Shown here: positions 36,719 to 46,178 of the stretch, piece after piece
Position numbering within the stretch: the stretch's first letter is position 1
Layout of the letters: every line of letters begins with the position of its first letter
DNA from: Albidovulum sp.
GTDB lineage: Bacteria > Pseudomonadota > Alphaproteobacteria > Rhodobacterales > Rhodobacteraceae
Reading direction: 5' to 3'
Length of the DNA: 64,000 nt
Assembly (NCBI GenBank): GCA_028823855.1
Contig: JAPPFL010000036.1
Coordinates: 108,342 to 172,341, forward strand
Position numbers and translations under genes: made by a program
The notes under the pieces: model-generated
What the model saw: only the letters and a program-made list of their open reading frames with translations
What the model was told of the DNA's origin: nothing
Database searches by the model: none

Positions 36719-37576
36719 ATGGCAGGCGATAGAATCGTATTGCTCGGAACGAGGGGCGGCCCTCGCATAACCGCGGGCGGCTCCTGGCCGACATCCTCGG
36801 TTTTTGAAGTACGCGGTCGGCCCTACCTTATCGACGCGGGTTTAGGCGTTACCAGGCAATTTGTCGAAGCAGGCTACAAGCTCGACGACATTCACACTAT
36901 CGCCATCACTCATCATCATTCCGACCATAATCTGGAACTCGGCCCGCTGCTTCACACGATTTGGACATCGAGCAGGAAACGCGTGATCAAGGTGTATGCT
37001 CCTGCCGGGATTAGCCAGGTAATTGAAGGGTTTTTGCTTTCGAATGCTTATGACATCGGAGTGCGCATAGCAGACGAGAAGCAAGCGGATATCGCCGATA
37101 TGATCGAATCGAACGTTTACGGCGAGGGACGTGTCTTTGCGGACGATCTTGTCGAAGTTGACGCGCTTCGCGTCGTCCACCCTCCGGTAGAAGAATGCTT
37201 CGCGCTCAGATTTCGGACTGCAGGCAAGTCGGCCGTTTTTTCATCGGATACTTGCTATTTCCCGCCGCTCGCCGAATTTGCAAAAGACGCGGATGTGCTT
37301 GTGCACGAAGCCATGCACAGGGAAGGAGCTGAAAAAATGTGCGCGCGCCTTTCAACGATCAAGCCCGATTTGCTGAAGCATATGACCGCGGGGCACACAT
37401 CGGCGCAGGATGCCGGTCGCATCGCCGCGCAGGCAGGCGTCAAACACCTGGCGCTCAATCATTTCACGCCAAGCGACGAGCCCGGCATAACGCTCGAACA
37501 CTTTCGGAGCGCCGTGCGCGAAACTTGGGACGGTCCTCTCACGATTGGAAGCGACCTAGCCGTAATTCCGCTTTGA
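36719..37576 (+). CDS. Metallo-beta-lactamase-fold hydrolase (RNase Z/arylsulfatase-like)
   Basis: A 285-residue MBL-fold protein. Zinc ligands: THHHSDHN (64-71), a later Asp in VFSSDTCYFPP, HEAMH, and the closing His in LALNHFTP. The GHTSAQDAGRIAAQAGV stretch is typical of the ElaC-like subgroup. Many such accessory members act as lactonases, esterases or phosphodiesterases rather than tRNA processing enzymes. In this operon context, hydrolysis of an ester or lactone intermediate is plausible (inference). It lies about 160 nt after the SnoaL-like gene. Confidence 0.87.
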   Translation: MAGDRIVLLGTRGGPRITAGGSWPTSSVFEVRGRPYLIDAGLGVTRQFVEAGYKLDDIHTIAITHHHSDHNLELGPLLHTIWTSSRKRVIKVYAPAGISQVIEGFLLSNAYDIGVRIADEKQADIADMIESNVYGEGRVFADDLVEVDALRVVHPPVEECFALRFRTAGKSAVFSSDTCYFPPLAEFAKDADVLVHEAMHREGAEKMCARLSTIKPDLLKHMTAGHTSAQDAGRIAAQAGVKHLALNHFTPSDEPGITLEHFRSAVRETWDGPLTIGSDLAVIPL

Positions 37577-37729
37577 ACAGCGGCCTCGAATCCGCAATTT
37601 TCCGGACCGTCTATATTGCGCGTTGGATTCGAGGGTGGCTGGCTGCTCGCTGCGACATTCGCTTGAGATGGGCTCGAATATTCTTTACGAATGCCGGAAA
37701 CAGCCTGCGCCGCTCCTCGTGGGATTGAA

Positions 37730-39187
37730 ATGACGCCGCAAACCCAAGATTCTCTGAACTACATAGGCGGGCGCTGGCGCCCGTCAGGCAGCAATCGATT
37801 GATCGAAAGCGTTGACCCAGCTACGTCGGAGATAGTTGGGCGCGCGTCGCCCGGATCTTCCTTGCTGGCAGACGAGGCTGCGCGAGCCGCCCGGTCCGCA
37901 TTCGAAAAGTCGCTATGGCAAGGTTCGCCTAGACTACGGGCGGAAATTCTTTTGGAATTCGCGGCGCGTCTGGAAGACCGAAAGAAATGGCTTTCGGAAC
38001 TCATTGTTCGCGAAAACGGAAAAATCAGAGCGCAAGCGATTCACGAAATTTCAGCCGGCTGCAGCGAGGCTAAGTACTACGCGGGACTGGCGCGCAGCGT
38101 TTTCGGCAGAACGACCGAAACCGGCCCGGGAAATTTTTCGTTCCTGACCCGTGAGCCCGCCGGCGTCGTCGCAGTTGTCGTGCCTTGGAACGCGCCGGTT
38201 ACGCTGCTCGTTCGCTCCGTTGCGCCCGCGCTGGCGGCCGGCTGTTCGGTGGTCGTGAAACCTGCGCCTCAGACTCCGCTCGTCAACTCGGAAGTCATTC
38301 GCTGCTTTGATGAAATAGAGAATCTGCCAGCCGGAGTAGTAAATTCTGTCAATGAAAACGGAGTCGAGGTTGCGGACGCGCTGGTTACGCATCCGGAAGT
38401 CGACGTAATCAGCTTTACCGGATCGTCGAAAACCGGAAAAATCGTGATGGAGAAGGCCGCCGCTGGAGTTAAGCGCGTTTCTCTTGAATTGGGAGGCAAA
38501 TCGCCAGCGATAGTCTTCGACGATGCCGATATGGATGCAGCCGTTGCGGAAATTCGTCGCGCGGCGATCGCACTGACCGGCCAAATGTGCACGGCCGTGA
38601 GCCGTGTTCTTGTCCAGGAAAGCGCGGCAAGGGAGTTCGGCCGAAGGCTGAAAGCCGAGTTCGAATCTGTCAAGGTCGGCAATGGCCTGTCGGCGGGCAT
38701 AGAAATGGGTCCGCTTATCGATAGGGCCAACCAGCAACGAGTGCTTCGCATCGTGGAACGAGCCGGAATTGAGGGGGAACTAATTCTTCGAGGGCGGGTT
38801 CCCGAAGGCGATCTGGCGACCGGGGCATTCGTTACGCCGACAATTTTTCGGATTGACGATGTCGAGCATCCGCTAATTCAGGAGGAATTGTTCGGGCCGA
38901 TCGTTTCGCTGGAGACATTCGCGGATGAGACGGACGCGATAGGCGCGGCCAACTCTACGAAATACGGCCTTGCCGCTAGCGTTTATACCGGGAACATAGG
39001 ACGGGCCATGCGTCTGTCGCGGAAGCTAAAGTTCGGAACCGTGTGGATCAATAGCCACAACAGGCTATTTGCCGAGGCGGAAACGGGCGGTTACCGCGAG
39101 AGCGGAATCGGAAGACTTCATGGCGTCGAAGGATTGAACGATTTCCTCGAAACCAAGCACATTTACGTCGAGGCAGGCAGTTCGTGA
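37730..39187 (+). CDS. NAD(P)-dependent aldehyde dehydrogenase
   Basis: Aldehyde dehydrogenase superfamily, 485 residues from ATG 37730, which gives the standard opening NYIGGRWRPSGS. Catalytic residues are in place: N154 in VPWNAP, E253 in LELGGKS and C287 in GQMCTAV. The late PTIFRIDDV, EELFGPIV and WINSHNR segments also match. The substrate aldehyde is unknown. The stop overlaps the GTG of the alcohol dehydrogenase (GTGA), so the two are coupled and could carry out successive alcohol-to-aldehyde-to-acid oxidation. Confidence 0.93.
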   Translation: MTPQTQDSLNYIGGRWRPSGSNRLIESVDPATSEIVGRASPGSSLLADEAARAARSAFEKSLWQGSPRLRAEILLEFAARLEDRKKWLSELIVRENGKIRAQAIHEISAGCSEAKYYAGLARSVFGRTTETGPGNFSFLTREPAGVVAVVVPWNAPVTLLVRSVAPALAAGCSVVVKPAPQTPLVNSEVIRCFDEIENLPAGVVNSVNENGVEVADALVTHPEVDVISFTGSSKTGKIVMEKAAAGVKRVSLELGGKSPAIVFDDADMDAAVAEIRRAAIALTGQMCTAVSRVLVQESAAREFGRRLKAEFESVKVGNGLSAGIEMGPLIDRANQQRVLRIVERAGIEGELILRGRVPEGDLATGAFVTPTIFRIDDVEHPLIQEELFGPIVSLETFADETDAIGAANSTKYGLAASVYTGNIGRAMRLSRKLKFGTVWINSHNRLFAEAETGGYRESGIGRLHGVEGLNDFLETKHIYVEAGSS

Positions 39188-40293
39188 GCCTTATCCAGTA
39201 TCTTACAAGGATACAGTTCGGTTTCGGAGCGATCTCTCTTCTTGGCGACGAAGTACGCAGGCTTGGCGCGAACAGGCCGCTGGTAATTACCGATCGCGGA
39301 GTGGCGAATGCCGGAGTATTGGATCGAGTTCTCGCTTACGTAGAAAGCGATCGGCTAGTCGTCTACGACCGCACGACTGAAAACCCGAATGAAAACTCCC
39401 TTAACGACTGCCTTGAAATCTGGTCCGACGAAAAATGCGATTGCGCGATTGCAGTCGGAGGAGGATCGGCGATCGATCTTTCGAAAGCGGTTGCGCTGAT
39501 TTCGTCTCACGGGGGAACATTTGCCGAATACGATGTGAATACCGGGGGATCCGCCGGAATTGGCAGAGTGTCGCCTCACATCGCTATTCCCACGGCGGCT
39601 GGTACGGGCGCCGAAGTGGGCCGCGCCTGCGCGCTTGCGCTGGACTGCGGCCGCAAAAGCGTTGCTGTCAATCTCAACATGGTTGCCGACTGCGTGATAT
39701 GCGATCCGGAGCTTTCCGAGAGTTTGCCGCCGTTATTGACGGCCGCCACCGGGGTCGATGCCCTTAGTCATGGAATCGAAGCCTATCTGAGCAACCTCGA
39801 AAATCCGCCCGCCGATGCGATCGCTCTTGACTGCGTGTCTCGGGCCGCGAATTGGCTGAGGACCGCGGCCGATGACGGGCAGGATAGAACTGCGCGCTGG
39901 AACATGATGATGGCCGCATTGGAAGGCGGCATGGTTCTGCAAAAGGGCTTGGGAGGCGCCCATGCAATGGCGACTCCGCTGGAAGAAATCGGCTTGCATC
40001 ATGGAACATTAATTGCGGTTTTGCTCCCGCATGCGCTGCGATTCAACGCGACCGCCGCGGATGAACGCATAGCCGCTATCGAAAATGCCGTCGGCGCACA
40101 AGAGCCTTTGTTCGCGTGGGTCGAAAGACTGGTCGCAGATCTGGAGCTGCCCAATCGGCTCCGCGAACTCGGCGTGAAAAGGAAGGATCTCGAGAATTTC
40201 GCCCGAAAGGCGTCAAAGAGCCATTTGAGCAAAACGAATCCGCGCGCCGCGAACGAAGACGACTATCGAAGTCTTCTCGAAGCGGCATTCTAA
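39184..40293 (+). CDS. Iron-containing alcohol dehydrogenase (group III)
   Basis: A 369-residue enzyme with the nucleotide-binding GGGSAIDLSKA (92-102), PTAAGTGAEVGR, the metal-binding GVDALSHGIEAYLS and the later HAMATPLEEIGLHHG, as expected for Fe-ADH/maleylacetate reductase/lactaldehyde dehydrogenase relatives. GTG 39184 overlaps the aldehyde dehydrogenase stop. It is the last gene of the rightward importer-linked block. Whether it oxidises or reduces in vivo is not clear. Confidence 0.92.
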   Translation: MSLIQYLTRIQFGFGAISLLGDEVRRLGANRPLVITDRGVANAGVLDRVLAYVESDRLVVYDRTTENPNENSLNDCLEIWSDEKCDCAIAVGGGSAIDLSKAVALISSHGGTFAEYDVNTGGSAGIGRVSPHIAIPTAAGTGAEVGRACALALDCGRKSVAVNLNMVADCVICDPELSESLPPLLTAATGVDALSHGIEAYLSNLENPPADAIALDCVSRAANWLRTAADDGQDRTARWNMMMAALEGGMVLQKGLGGAHAMATPLEEIGLHHGTLIAVLLPHALRFNATAADERIAAIENAVGAQEPLFAWVERLVADLELPNRLRELGVKRKDLENFARKASKSHLSKTNPRAANEDDYRSLLEAAF

Positions 40294-40394
40294 AACAATA
40301 TGGTATGATTGAGGCAATACTTGCGCGCCTTTGAGCACCATGCAGAATTCAGTTTCGCCGCGAGCGCGCGCGAACCAAATAGATATTGAGCTCA

Positions 40395-41531
40395 ATGATC
40401 GATCTCACCGCAATTTCGAAAATCCTGTTTGTAACGGGAACGCGAGCCGACTTCGGAAAGCTAGAGCCCTTGGCGGTCGCCGCGCGGAATGAAGGACTCA
40501 AAGTTGAGTTTTTTGTTACCGGCATGCACATGCTTGAACATTACGGGCTAACGAAAATCGAGGTCCGACGCTTGAAAGGCGTTGAAGCGTTCGAATTTGT
40601 AAATCAAAGACCAGGTGACCCGCAGGATGCTGTACTAGCGAAAACCATTAGCGGATTTTCGGACTATCTGGTTGGCAGGCGCCCCGACCTTGCGGTCGTG
40701 CATGGCGACAGAGTCGAGTCGCTTGCCTGCGCACTGGTTTGCGCAACAAATTACGTGCGCTGCGCGCATATCGAAGGCGGGGAGATTTCGGGCACGATCG
40801 ACGAGGTCTTCCGCCACTGCAATACAAAGCTTGCCACTTGCCATTTCGTTAGTTCGGAGCGCGCTCGATTGCGAGTATTGAAGCTCGGCGAGTCGCCGAA
40901 CAGCGTTTTTACTATCGGTTCTCCGGAAATTGACGCCCACGCGAGACGGTCGGGCGTGTCGATAGAAGAGGTTCGCAGCCACTATGATATTCCATTTGGC
41001 GAATTCGGCACCGTGGCGTTCCACTCGGTAACTTCCGAACTCGACTCCATCGGCGATCAAGCGCGGTCCCTTTTTGCGGCGTTGGAAGCTTCACATAAGA
41101 AATTCGTCGTTATTCTTCCGAACAATGACCCCGGCTCCGAACAGATATTCCGAGTACTGGACTCATTGCCGCGCGAGAGATTTCGGTTGATACCGTCGAT
41201 GAGGTTTGCCTATTTCTCCGAACTTTTAAAAAATTCCAAAGCGATGATTGGCAATTCGAGTGCCGGAGTTCGGGAAGCACCCTTTCTAGGATTGCCGAGT
41301 CTGGATATTGGCACAAGGCAGACACGGCGTTCGCCATCGGGTTCGATCTCGTATTGTTCCGCTTTCGATAAATCCGCCATCGGCGAATTTTTGGAACGGC
41401 ATTGGGGACGAAAGCTTCCTTCGCATTCCGAATTCGGCGAGGGGCGAGCCGCCGAACGGTTTATCGAGATTCTTAATTCTCCGGACTTTTGGAGCCTTCC
41501 GCTCCAAAAGTCATTTCGGGACAACAATTGA
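40395..41531 (+). CDS. UDP-GlcNAc 2-epimerase (hydrolysing), NeuC-like
   Basis: NeuC-type enzyme of about 378 residues: hydrolysing UDP-N-acetylhexosamine 2-epimerase that makes the N-acetylmannosamine-type precursor of sialic or legionaminic acids. Motifs: LFVTGTRADFGKLEPL, HGDRVESLACAL, HIEGGEISGTIDEVFRH and GNSSAGVREAPFLGLPSLDIGTRQ in parts. I use ATG 40395; a TTG three codons upstream is in frame. It runs in the same direction as two WaaA-like genes and converges with a NeuB-like synthase at 44.3-45.3 kb, pointing to a nonulosonic acid pathway. Confidence 0.88.
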   Translation: MIDLTAISKILFVTGTRADFGKLEPLAVAARNEGLKVEFFVTGMHMLEHYGLTKIEVRRLKGVEAFEFVNQRPGDPQDAVLAKTISGFSDYLVGRRPDLAVVHGDRVESLACALVCATNYVRCAHIEGGEISGTIDEVFRHCNTKLATCHFVSSERARLRVLKLGESPNSVFTIGSPEIDAHARRSGVSIEEVRSHYDIPFGEFGTVAFHSVTSELDSIGDQARSLFAALEASHKKFVVILPNNDPGSEQIFRVLDSLPRERFRLIPSMRFAYFSELLKNSKAMIGNSSAGVREAPFLGLPSLDIGTRQTRRSPSGSISYCSAFDKSAIGEFLERHWGRKLPSHSEFGEGRAAERFIEILNSPDFWSLPLQKSFRDNN

Positions 41532-41535
41532 ACCG

Positions 41536-42825
41536 ATGCGCAATAGCAGATGGCTGGCACTGTATTTGAACCTGACTCGCTTCGCGGCGCCGGTTGCGCG
41601 GATTCAAATTCGACGCAGGCTAAGGCGCGGCAAAGAAGATCCGACGCGGTACATTGAAAAGTTAGGTTCACCCTCTCTTCATCGGCCAAAGGGCTTACTC
41701 GCATGGATGCATGGTGTCGGCGTAGGTGAACTGCTTGCCCTTACTTCATTGGCAAGGGCGATGCAGGAAGAAATCCCGGAATTGGAAATTTTGTTTACGA
41801 GTGTGTCCTTGTCTTCGGCCGATGCAATTTCGCGCAGCATGCCGCCGCGCTCAAGACATCAATTCCTACCGGCCGATTGCCCCGAATTCGTGCATGGCTT
41901 TCTTGAACATTGGCGTCCCGACATTGCAGTTTGCTCGGAACGCGACATCTGGCCGCGCCTGACGATTGAATCCAAGGCGCATGGAATTCCGCTCGCCTTG
42001 GTCAACGGACGCATGAACAGTTATTCGTTCAGGTCGAAGATGCGAGTTCGCAGCGCTTATAGGGAACTGTATGAAATGTTCGACGTAGTTGAAGCGCAAG
42101 ATGAAGGCACTGCGCGAAGGCTTTTGGCGCTGGGCGCTTCGAAGAAAAGTTTGCGCGTTGCAGGTACGCTGAAATCCGGAGGTTGGCCGCTTTTCGATTT
42201 GCCGGAGGAAAGGCGGCGATTTGAACGATTGCTTGCGCATCGTCGAGTCTGGATAGCGGCATCCACGCACGATGAAGATGAAATCGTTGTCGCCGAAGCG
42301 CATCGAAGGATTCTTGGTCGCTGTCCCGAAACCTTTCTTGCGATCATACCGCGCGACATTTCGCGGTGCGAAGCAATTGCCAGAGAATTGGAGCGGCATT
42401 CCATATCGTGCCAAGTCCTGGTCGGCGGTGCCGTGCCGGAAGAAATCCGTTCGCAGGCCTGCGTGGTGGATGCGTACGGACAGCTTGGCATCTGGTACCG
42501 CCTAGCCGCAAGCGCGTTCATTGGCGGCTCGATTGCCAAAATAGGCGGCCACAATCCCTACGAGGCGGCGCGACTAGACTGCGCGATTCTTCATGGACCC
42601 AACACCGAGAATTTTTCGGCCGATTACGAAGCTTTCGACGAATGCGGCGCGGCGCGGCTTATTCGAAACGCGCATGATTTGGCGGAAGCCGTTCTTGATC
42701 CCGATTTGCGGAAACTAGCGATGAAGGCGAAAGCTGTCGCCAATCGGGGCGATGATGCGCTGCGCAAAACTGCCACTGGACTTGCGCGACTTATGAAAAA
42801 CCGTCCGACGAGCATGCATGGTTGA
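41536..42825 (+). CDS. WaaA/Kdo-transferase-like glycosyltransferase, copy 1
   Basis: A 429-residue GT30-type protein with an N-terminal Glycos_transf_N domain. The acid/base glutamate lies in WMHGVGVGELLAL. The position that reads MEx(E/D)xWP in standard WaaA reads CSERDIWP here. The nucleotide-binding part has FIGGSIAKIGGHNPYEA. It begins 4 nt after the NeuC-like gene. Divergence at the second motif suggests a different donor or acceptor from classical Kdo transfer to lipid A, perhaps a nonulosonic acid (inference). Confidence 0.8.
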   Translation: MRNSRWLALYLNLTRFAAPVARIQIRRRLRRGKEDPTRYIEKLGSPSLHRPKGLLAWMHGVGVGELLALTSLARAMQEEIPELEILFTSVSLSSADAISRSMPPRSRHQFLPADCPEFVHGFLEHWRPDIAVCSERDIWPRLTIESKAHGIPLALVNGRMNSYSFRSKMRVRSAYRELYEMFDVVEAQDEGTARRLLALGASKKSLRVAGTLKSGGWPLFDLPEERRRFERLLAHRRVWIAASTHDEDEIVVAEAHRRILGRCPETFLAIIPRDISRCEAIARELERHSISCQVLVGGAVPEEIRSQACVVDAYGQLGIWYRLAASAFIGGSIAKIGGHNPYEAARLDCAILHGPNTENFSADYEAFDECGAARLIRNAHDLAEAVLDPDLRKLAMKAKAVANRGDDALRKTATGLARLMKNRPTSMHG

Positions 42826-44233
42826 GCGAAGAAACAAAATTCGACCAGGAAGCAACGTGCGCGCTGCTCTGAATTTCTCACGACTTCGATTCCGGCTACT
42901 ACTGTATCGAATTGCCTGGTTCGTCGGCATGCCGCTCGCGTTCGCGTACTTTTGGAAGCGCAGCATCCGCGACCCTAGATATCGGCGGCATATGCGAGAA
43001 CGCTTCGGTCGCGGAACCAGAATTTCGAAAGCCATATGGGTGCATGCCGTTTCGATAGGGGAAGTAAGGTCATCAGTGCCGCTGGTTCGCGAATTGCTTG
43101 GCAGGAACGAGCGAGTGGTCGTAACCTGCTTGACTCCGGCGGGTCGAAGCGAAGCCGAAAAGGCCTTTGCGGCTTATATCCGATCCGGGGAACTGGCCGT
43201 TCGGTACGCGCCACTAGAGTATGAATTCGCCTTCAAGCGATTCTTCAAGGAATGCTCCCCGTCGCTCGCGCTCGTAATGGAGGTCGAATTCTGGCCCGTC
43301 ATGATAGCGTCTGCCAGAAAGCGTGGAATACCAATTTATCTTTGCAATTCCCAGTATCCGGAAAAAAGTTTTGCTAGGGACCGCCAACGAGGGTCTCTTC
43401 GGCGCGAAGTACTCGGATTGGTTTCGGGAGCATTCGCCAAATCCGAAATCCACGCTCGCCGGTTCAGAGACGCCGGCGTAAGGAACGTTCAAATAACCGG
43501 CGAATTGCGTTTCGATCAGCCAATTCAGACGGGATCAGTCGAAGCGGCGAAGCGATGCGTTTCGGCGATGAAGCTTGGCTTGCCGAACCGTCCCGTCATC
43601 GCATTTGCCAGCGTCGTGGCTGGAGAAGATGCGGGATATATCGATGCCATGCGTCTAATTGAATCGCGGTGTCTTGAAGAAGGAAGGCCACCTCCCTTAT
43701 TTGTCTATGTTCCGCGAGCGCCCGAACGGTTTGCCGAGGCGGCCGACATATTGGCGAGCGACGCCAAAAATATGGCTAGGCGTTCGGATCTTTTCGATGA
43801 AGATTTGGCTGTTACGCGCGAAGCAGAATTCGCCGACCTTGAAATCTTGCTTGGAGACAGCTTGGGAGAGATGAATTTCTACCTTTCGCTTGCCGATATC
43901 GTAATTGTTGGAGGCGGGTTCGTAAAATCCGGCGCGCACAATGTGATCGAACCGCTCGCACTCGGAAAACCGGTACTGGTGGGACCGAGCATTTGGACAA
44001 TCGAATATCCCGCATTGGAGGCGATAGAAGCGGGCGCGGTTGCCAAATGCGACACGATTGAATCTCTAGCGGACATGGCGGCCAATCTTCTTTCCTCCAC
44101 GGAATCATTGATTGCGATGAAGACTGCCGCGCAAGTATTCCATCAATCAAACAGGGGCGGTGCCGGCAAAACGGTCGAGAAGCTTTTCTCTGCTGAAAAA
44201 AAACACGTGGAATCGTCTCGTCGCCGGAGATGA
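42818..44233 (+). CDS. 3-deoxy-D-manno-octulosonic acid transferase-like protein, copy 2
   Basis: A 471-residue GT30 protein closer to canonical WaaA: IWVHAVSIGEVRSSVPLV with the catalytic Glu, ALVMEVEFWPVMI, and the C-terminal GGGFVKSGAHNVIEPLALGKPVLVG (cited in parts). An N-terminal hydrophobic stretch (about 25-45) could anchor it to the inner membrane, where WaaA works on lipid IVA. It overlaps copy 1 by 8 nt, so the two are translated together. It is the better candidate for the true Kdo transferase, but which of the two does so cannot be decided from sequence. Confidence 0.85.
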   Translation: MVERRNKIRPGSNVRAALNFSRLRFRLLLYRIAWFVGMPLAFAYFWKRSIRDPRYRRHMRERFGRGTRISKAIWVHAVSIGEVRSSVPLVRELLGRNERVVVTCLTPAGRSEAEKAFAAYIRSGELAVRYAPLEYEFAFKRFFKECSPSLALVMEVEFWPVMIASARKRGIPIYLCNSQYPEKSFARDRQRGSLRREVLGLVSGAFAKSEIHARRFRDAGVRNVQITGELRFDQPIQTGSVEAAKRCVSAMKLGLPNRPVIAFASVVAGEDAGYIDAMRLIESRCLEEGRPPPLFVYVPRAPERFAEAADILASDAKNMARRSDLFDEDLAVTREAEFADLEILLGDSLGEMNFYLSLADIVIVGGGFVKSGAHNVIEPLALGKPVLVGPSIWTIEYPALEAIEAGAVAKCDTIESLADMAANLLSSTESLIAMKTAAQVFHQSNRGGAGKTVEKLFSAEKKHVESSRRRR

Positions 44234-44300
44234 CTGCGAACTCCTGTTAAGTTCCGATACCGGTCGGAAAGCCCGCGCCCTGGCCTCTGGACGGCGGATC

Positions 44301-45347
44301 CTATTCGAAATCGCTCCAGCTTAGCTGCGAGTTGCGCATTTTAGCCACCTTCATTTTACGGCCTAAAACCGAGTCGAATTCAAACCCCGGAATTTCGCCG
44401 GTTCCGGGCCGGCGAGCCCAGATGTCAGTTTCCGAAATAACATGTCCCGCCGGCAAGTCGCGGTCCGCTACGATGGAGCCTCTGGCGAATAGATAAACAT
44501 CCTCCTCGGGCGCCGTTCGCCTTTTCCTATTGTGAAGCGCCATATGGACTTCGCGGCTGCGATCGATAAGGTACTTCAGTTCCGCCGGATCCATCGAACA
44601 GGAAATATCGGGGCCTAATCGATATCGGCTGTCTGTGAAATGACGTTCGACAATTGTTGCGCCGAGAGCGACGGACGCGAGAGCGACAACTGGTCCTACG
44701 GAATGATCCGAAAAACCAATTTCGGCATTCGGGAATGCTTGGCGAAGTTCATCGATTCCTTGCAGCGAGACGATATCCGGCGGCGAAGGATAAAGATTCG
44801 TACACTCAAGCAGGGCGTAGTCCACATCGGCATTCTCGAGGCATCTGACCGAGTTCCCAAGGGATTCGACCGTTTGCATCCCGGTCGACATGATAACAGG
44901 CAGGCCAAACGACGCAATGTGACGAATAAGCGGGATGTTATCAGCTTCCCCCGAGCCGATCTTGAACGCCGGGACGCCAATTTCGTGCAGGAAATTCGCG
45001 GCCTGTCTAGAAAACGGAGTGGAAATGTATATAAGGCCTAGGCCTTCGGCATACTCTTTGAGTTCTATTTCGCCGTCGGCCCCTAAAGAGCAGTTAGCCA
45101 TTACATCCCAGATCGAAATGTCCGCATTTGGCGGAAAAATCGATTTTGCCTCTTCCGTCATTTCGTCTTCCACGAAATGCGTTTGATGCTTGACGCATTC
45201 GCAGCCGGACTGCGCCGCAAGCCGTACCATTTCCTTTGCGACAGATAAATCACCGCCGTGGTTAATGCCGATTTCCGCAATCACGAGCGGCGGGACGCTA
45301 GCGGAAATTTCTCGATCGCCGATTTTCAATCTTCGCCCCCAATTCAA
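44301..45347 (-). CDS. N-acetylneuraminate/nonulosonic acid synthase, NeuB-like
   Basis: PEP-dependent synthase of 348 residues. The N-terminal NeuB barrel has VIAEIGINHGGDLSVAKEM (cited in part), KHQTH, YISTPFSRQAANFL, KIGSGEADN, STGMQTVESL and GFSDHSVG. The C-terminal SAF/antifreeze-like domain (about 285-345) has VADRDLPAGHVISETDIWARRPG in parts. This is the family that condenses PEP with ManNAc or a related sugar to make sialic, legionaminic or pseudaminic acid. The start appears to be TTG 45347. It converges on the NeuC/WaaA-like genes. Confidence 0.9.
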   Translation of the reverse strand: MNWGRRLKIGDREISASVPPLVIAEIGINHGGDLSVAKEMVRLAAQSGCECVKHQTHFVEDEMTEEAKSIFPPNADISIWDVMANCSLGADGEIELKEYAEGLGLIYISTPFSRQAANFLHEIGVPAFKIGSGEADNIPLIRHIASFGLPVIMSTGMQTVESLGNSVRCLENADVDYALLECTNLYPSPPDIVSLQGIDELRQAFPNAEIGFSDHSVGPVVALASVALGATIVERHFTDSRYRLGPDISCSMDPAELKYLIDRSREVHMALHNRKRRTAPEEDVYLFARGSIVADRDLPAGHVISETDIWARRPGTGEIPGFEFDSVLGRKMKVAKMRNSQLSWSDFE

Positions 45348-46178
45348 ATCCCAATTTCTACTTCGCTCAATTAACGCGCCTACCTGTTCTTTTCAAAGTC
45401 GAAATGCGCATTTGGGCTGCAGGTCGGAGCGCCAGAAAGTCCGGCGGGACGAAGTGGTCAAGCGTGCGGCGTCAATCAATGCGTTGATCGCCTAGGCGGT
45501 TGGAGGCGATGGCGACGATGGAACCGGAGACGCCGAAACTTCCGACCGAAGCTCTTTTCTTCAACATCGAGATCATGGGCTGGTCGCCTTCGCGACCGGC
45601 AGGAAGAAGCTTCCGCAACCCTGTCGCCCTCGCCGCGGGCAGTACGGTCGCGGCTCTTGGCGAGGTAGTGATTGAGTTGGTTTCGCGCCGAGTTCCGGGC
45701 TGTCAGGCGCGCTTCCTGATCGCGTCGTCCAGTCATGGCAGGCTGAACGACATCGGCGCAACTACGGCGTTTTCCTGCCAATGCGCGGATCAAAAATCCG
45801 TCGCGACAGGTATCTAAAAGGGATTCGATTTGTCGGCAGCAGCCGATCCCAAAACAGGCTAACTACCTGCGCATTCGCCATATTCCTATCACATCTACAG
45901 CAATAGAATTCGCAATCTTTGAGATCGAATAAAGCAGTCGTATACCGGAGCCGTACCGCCGTTAAAGGTGCTCCCCGAATCGCATATTCATGCGGCCGTT
46001 CCAGACTTTCGTGAGCGAATTGCCGAAATAATGCTTGAAACCAGCCACTTACATCATTAGCTCTTGGCCGTCGTTCCTAACCGGCCGAAATTTGCCTGCG
46101 AATTCACGAATTATCGGAAAACGCGATACCGATTGAAGATTGAAACGAAATTTGGTTCGAAAGTTCTTGGGAGGCACT
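45348..46178. other. Gene-free stretch before methionine aminopeptidase
   Basis: About 830 nt. The part at 45476-45820 is GC-rich and has open frames of about 105 codons on both strands, which looks like coding DNA, yet none matches a family I know and the frames overlap head to head. The remainder is poorer in GC and holds nothing I can name. It may contain a decayed gene as well as the promoters of the NeuB-like and aminopeptidase genes. Confidence 0.4.

Noticed and set aside
37691-37729. Longer start for the aldehyde dehydrogenase
   Set aside because: The ATG at 37691 adds 13 residues without family match; the standard N-terminus starts at ATG 37730.
44252-44269. 6-bp hairpin (TTCCGA...TCGGAA) between the convergent WaaA-like and NeuB-like genes
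   Set aside because: Short stem and no U-run on either side; too weak to call a terminator.
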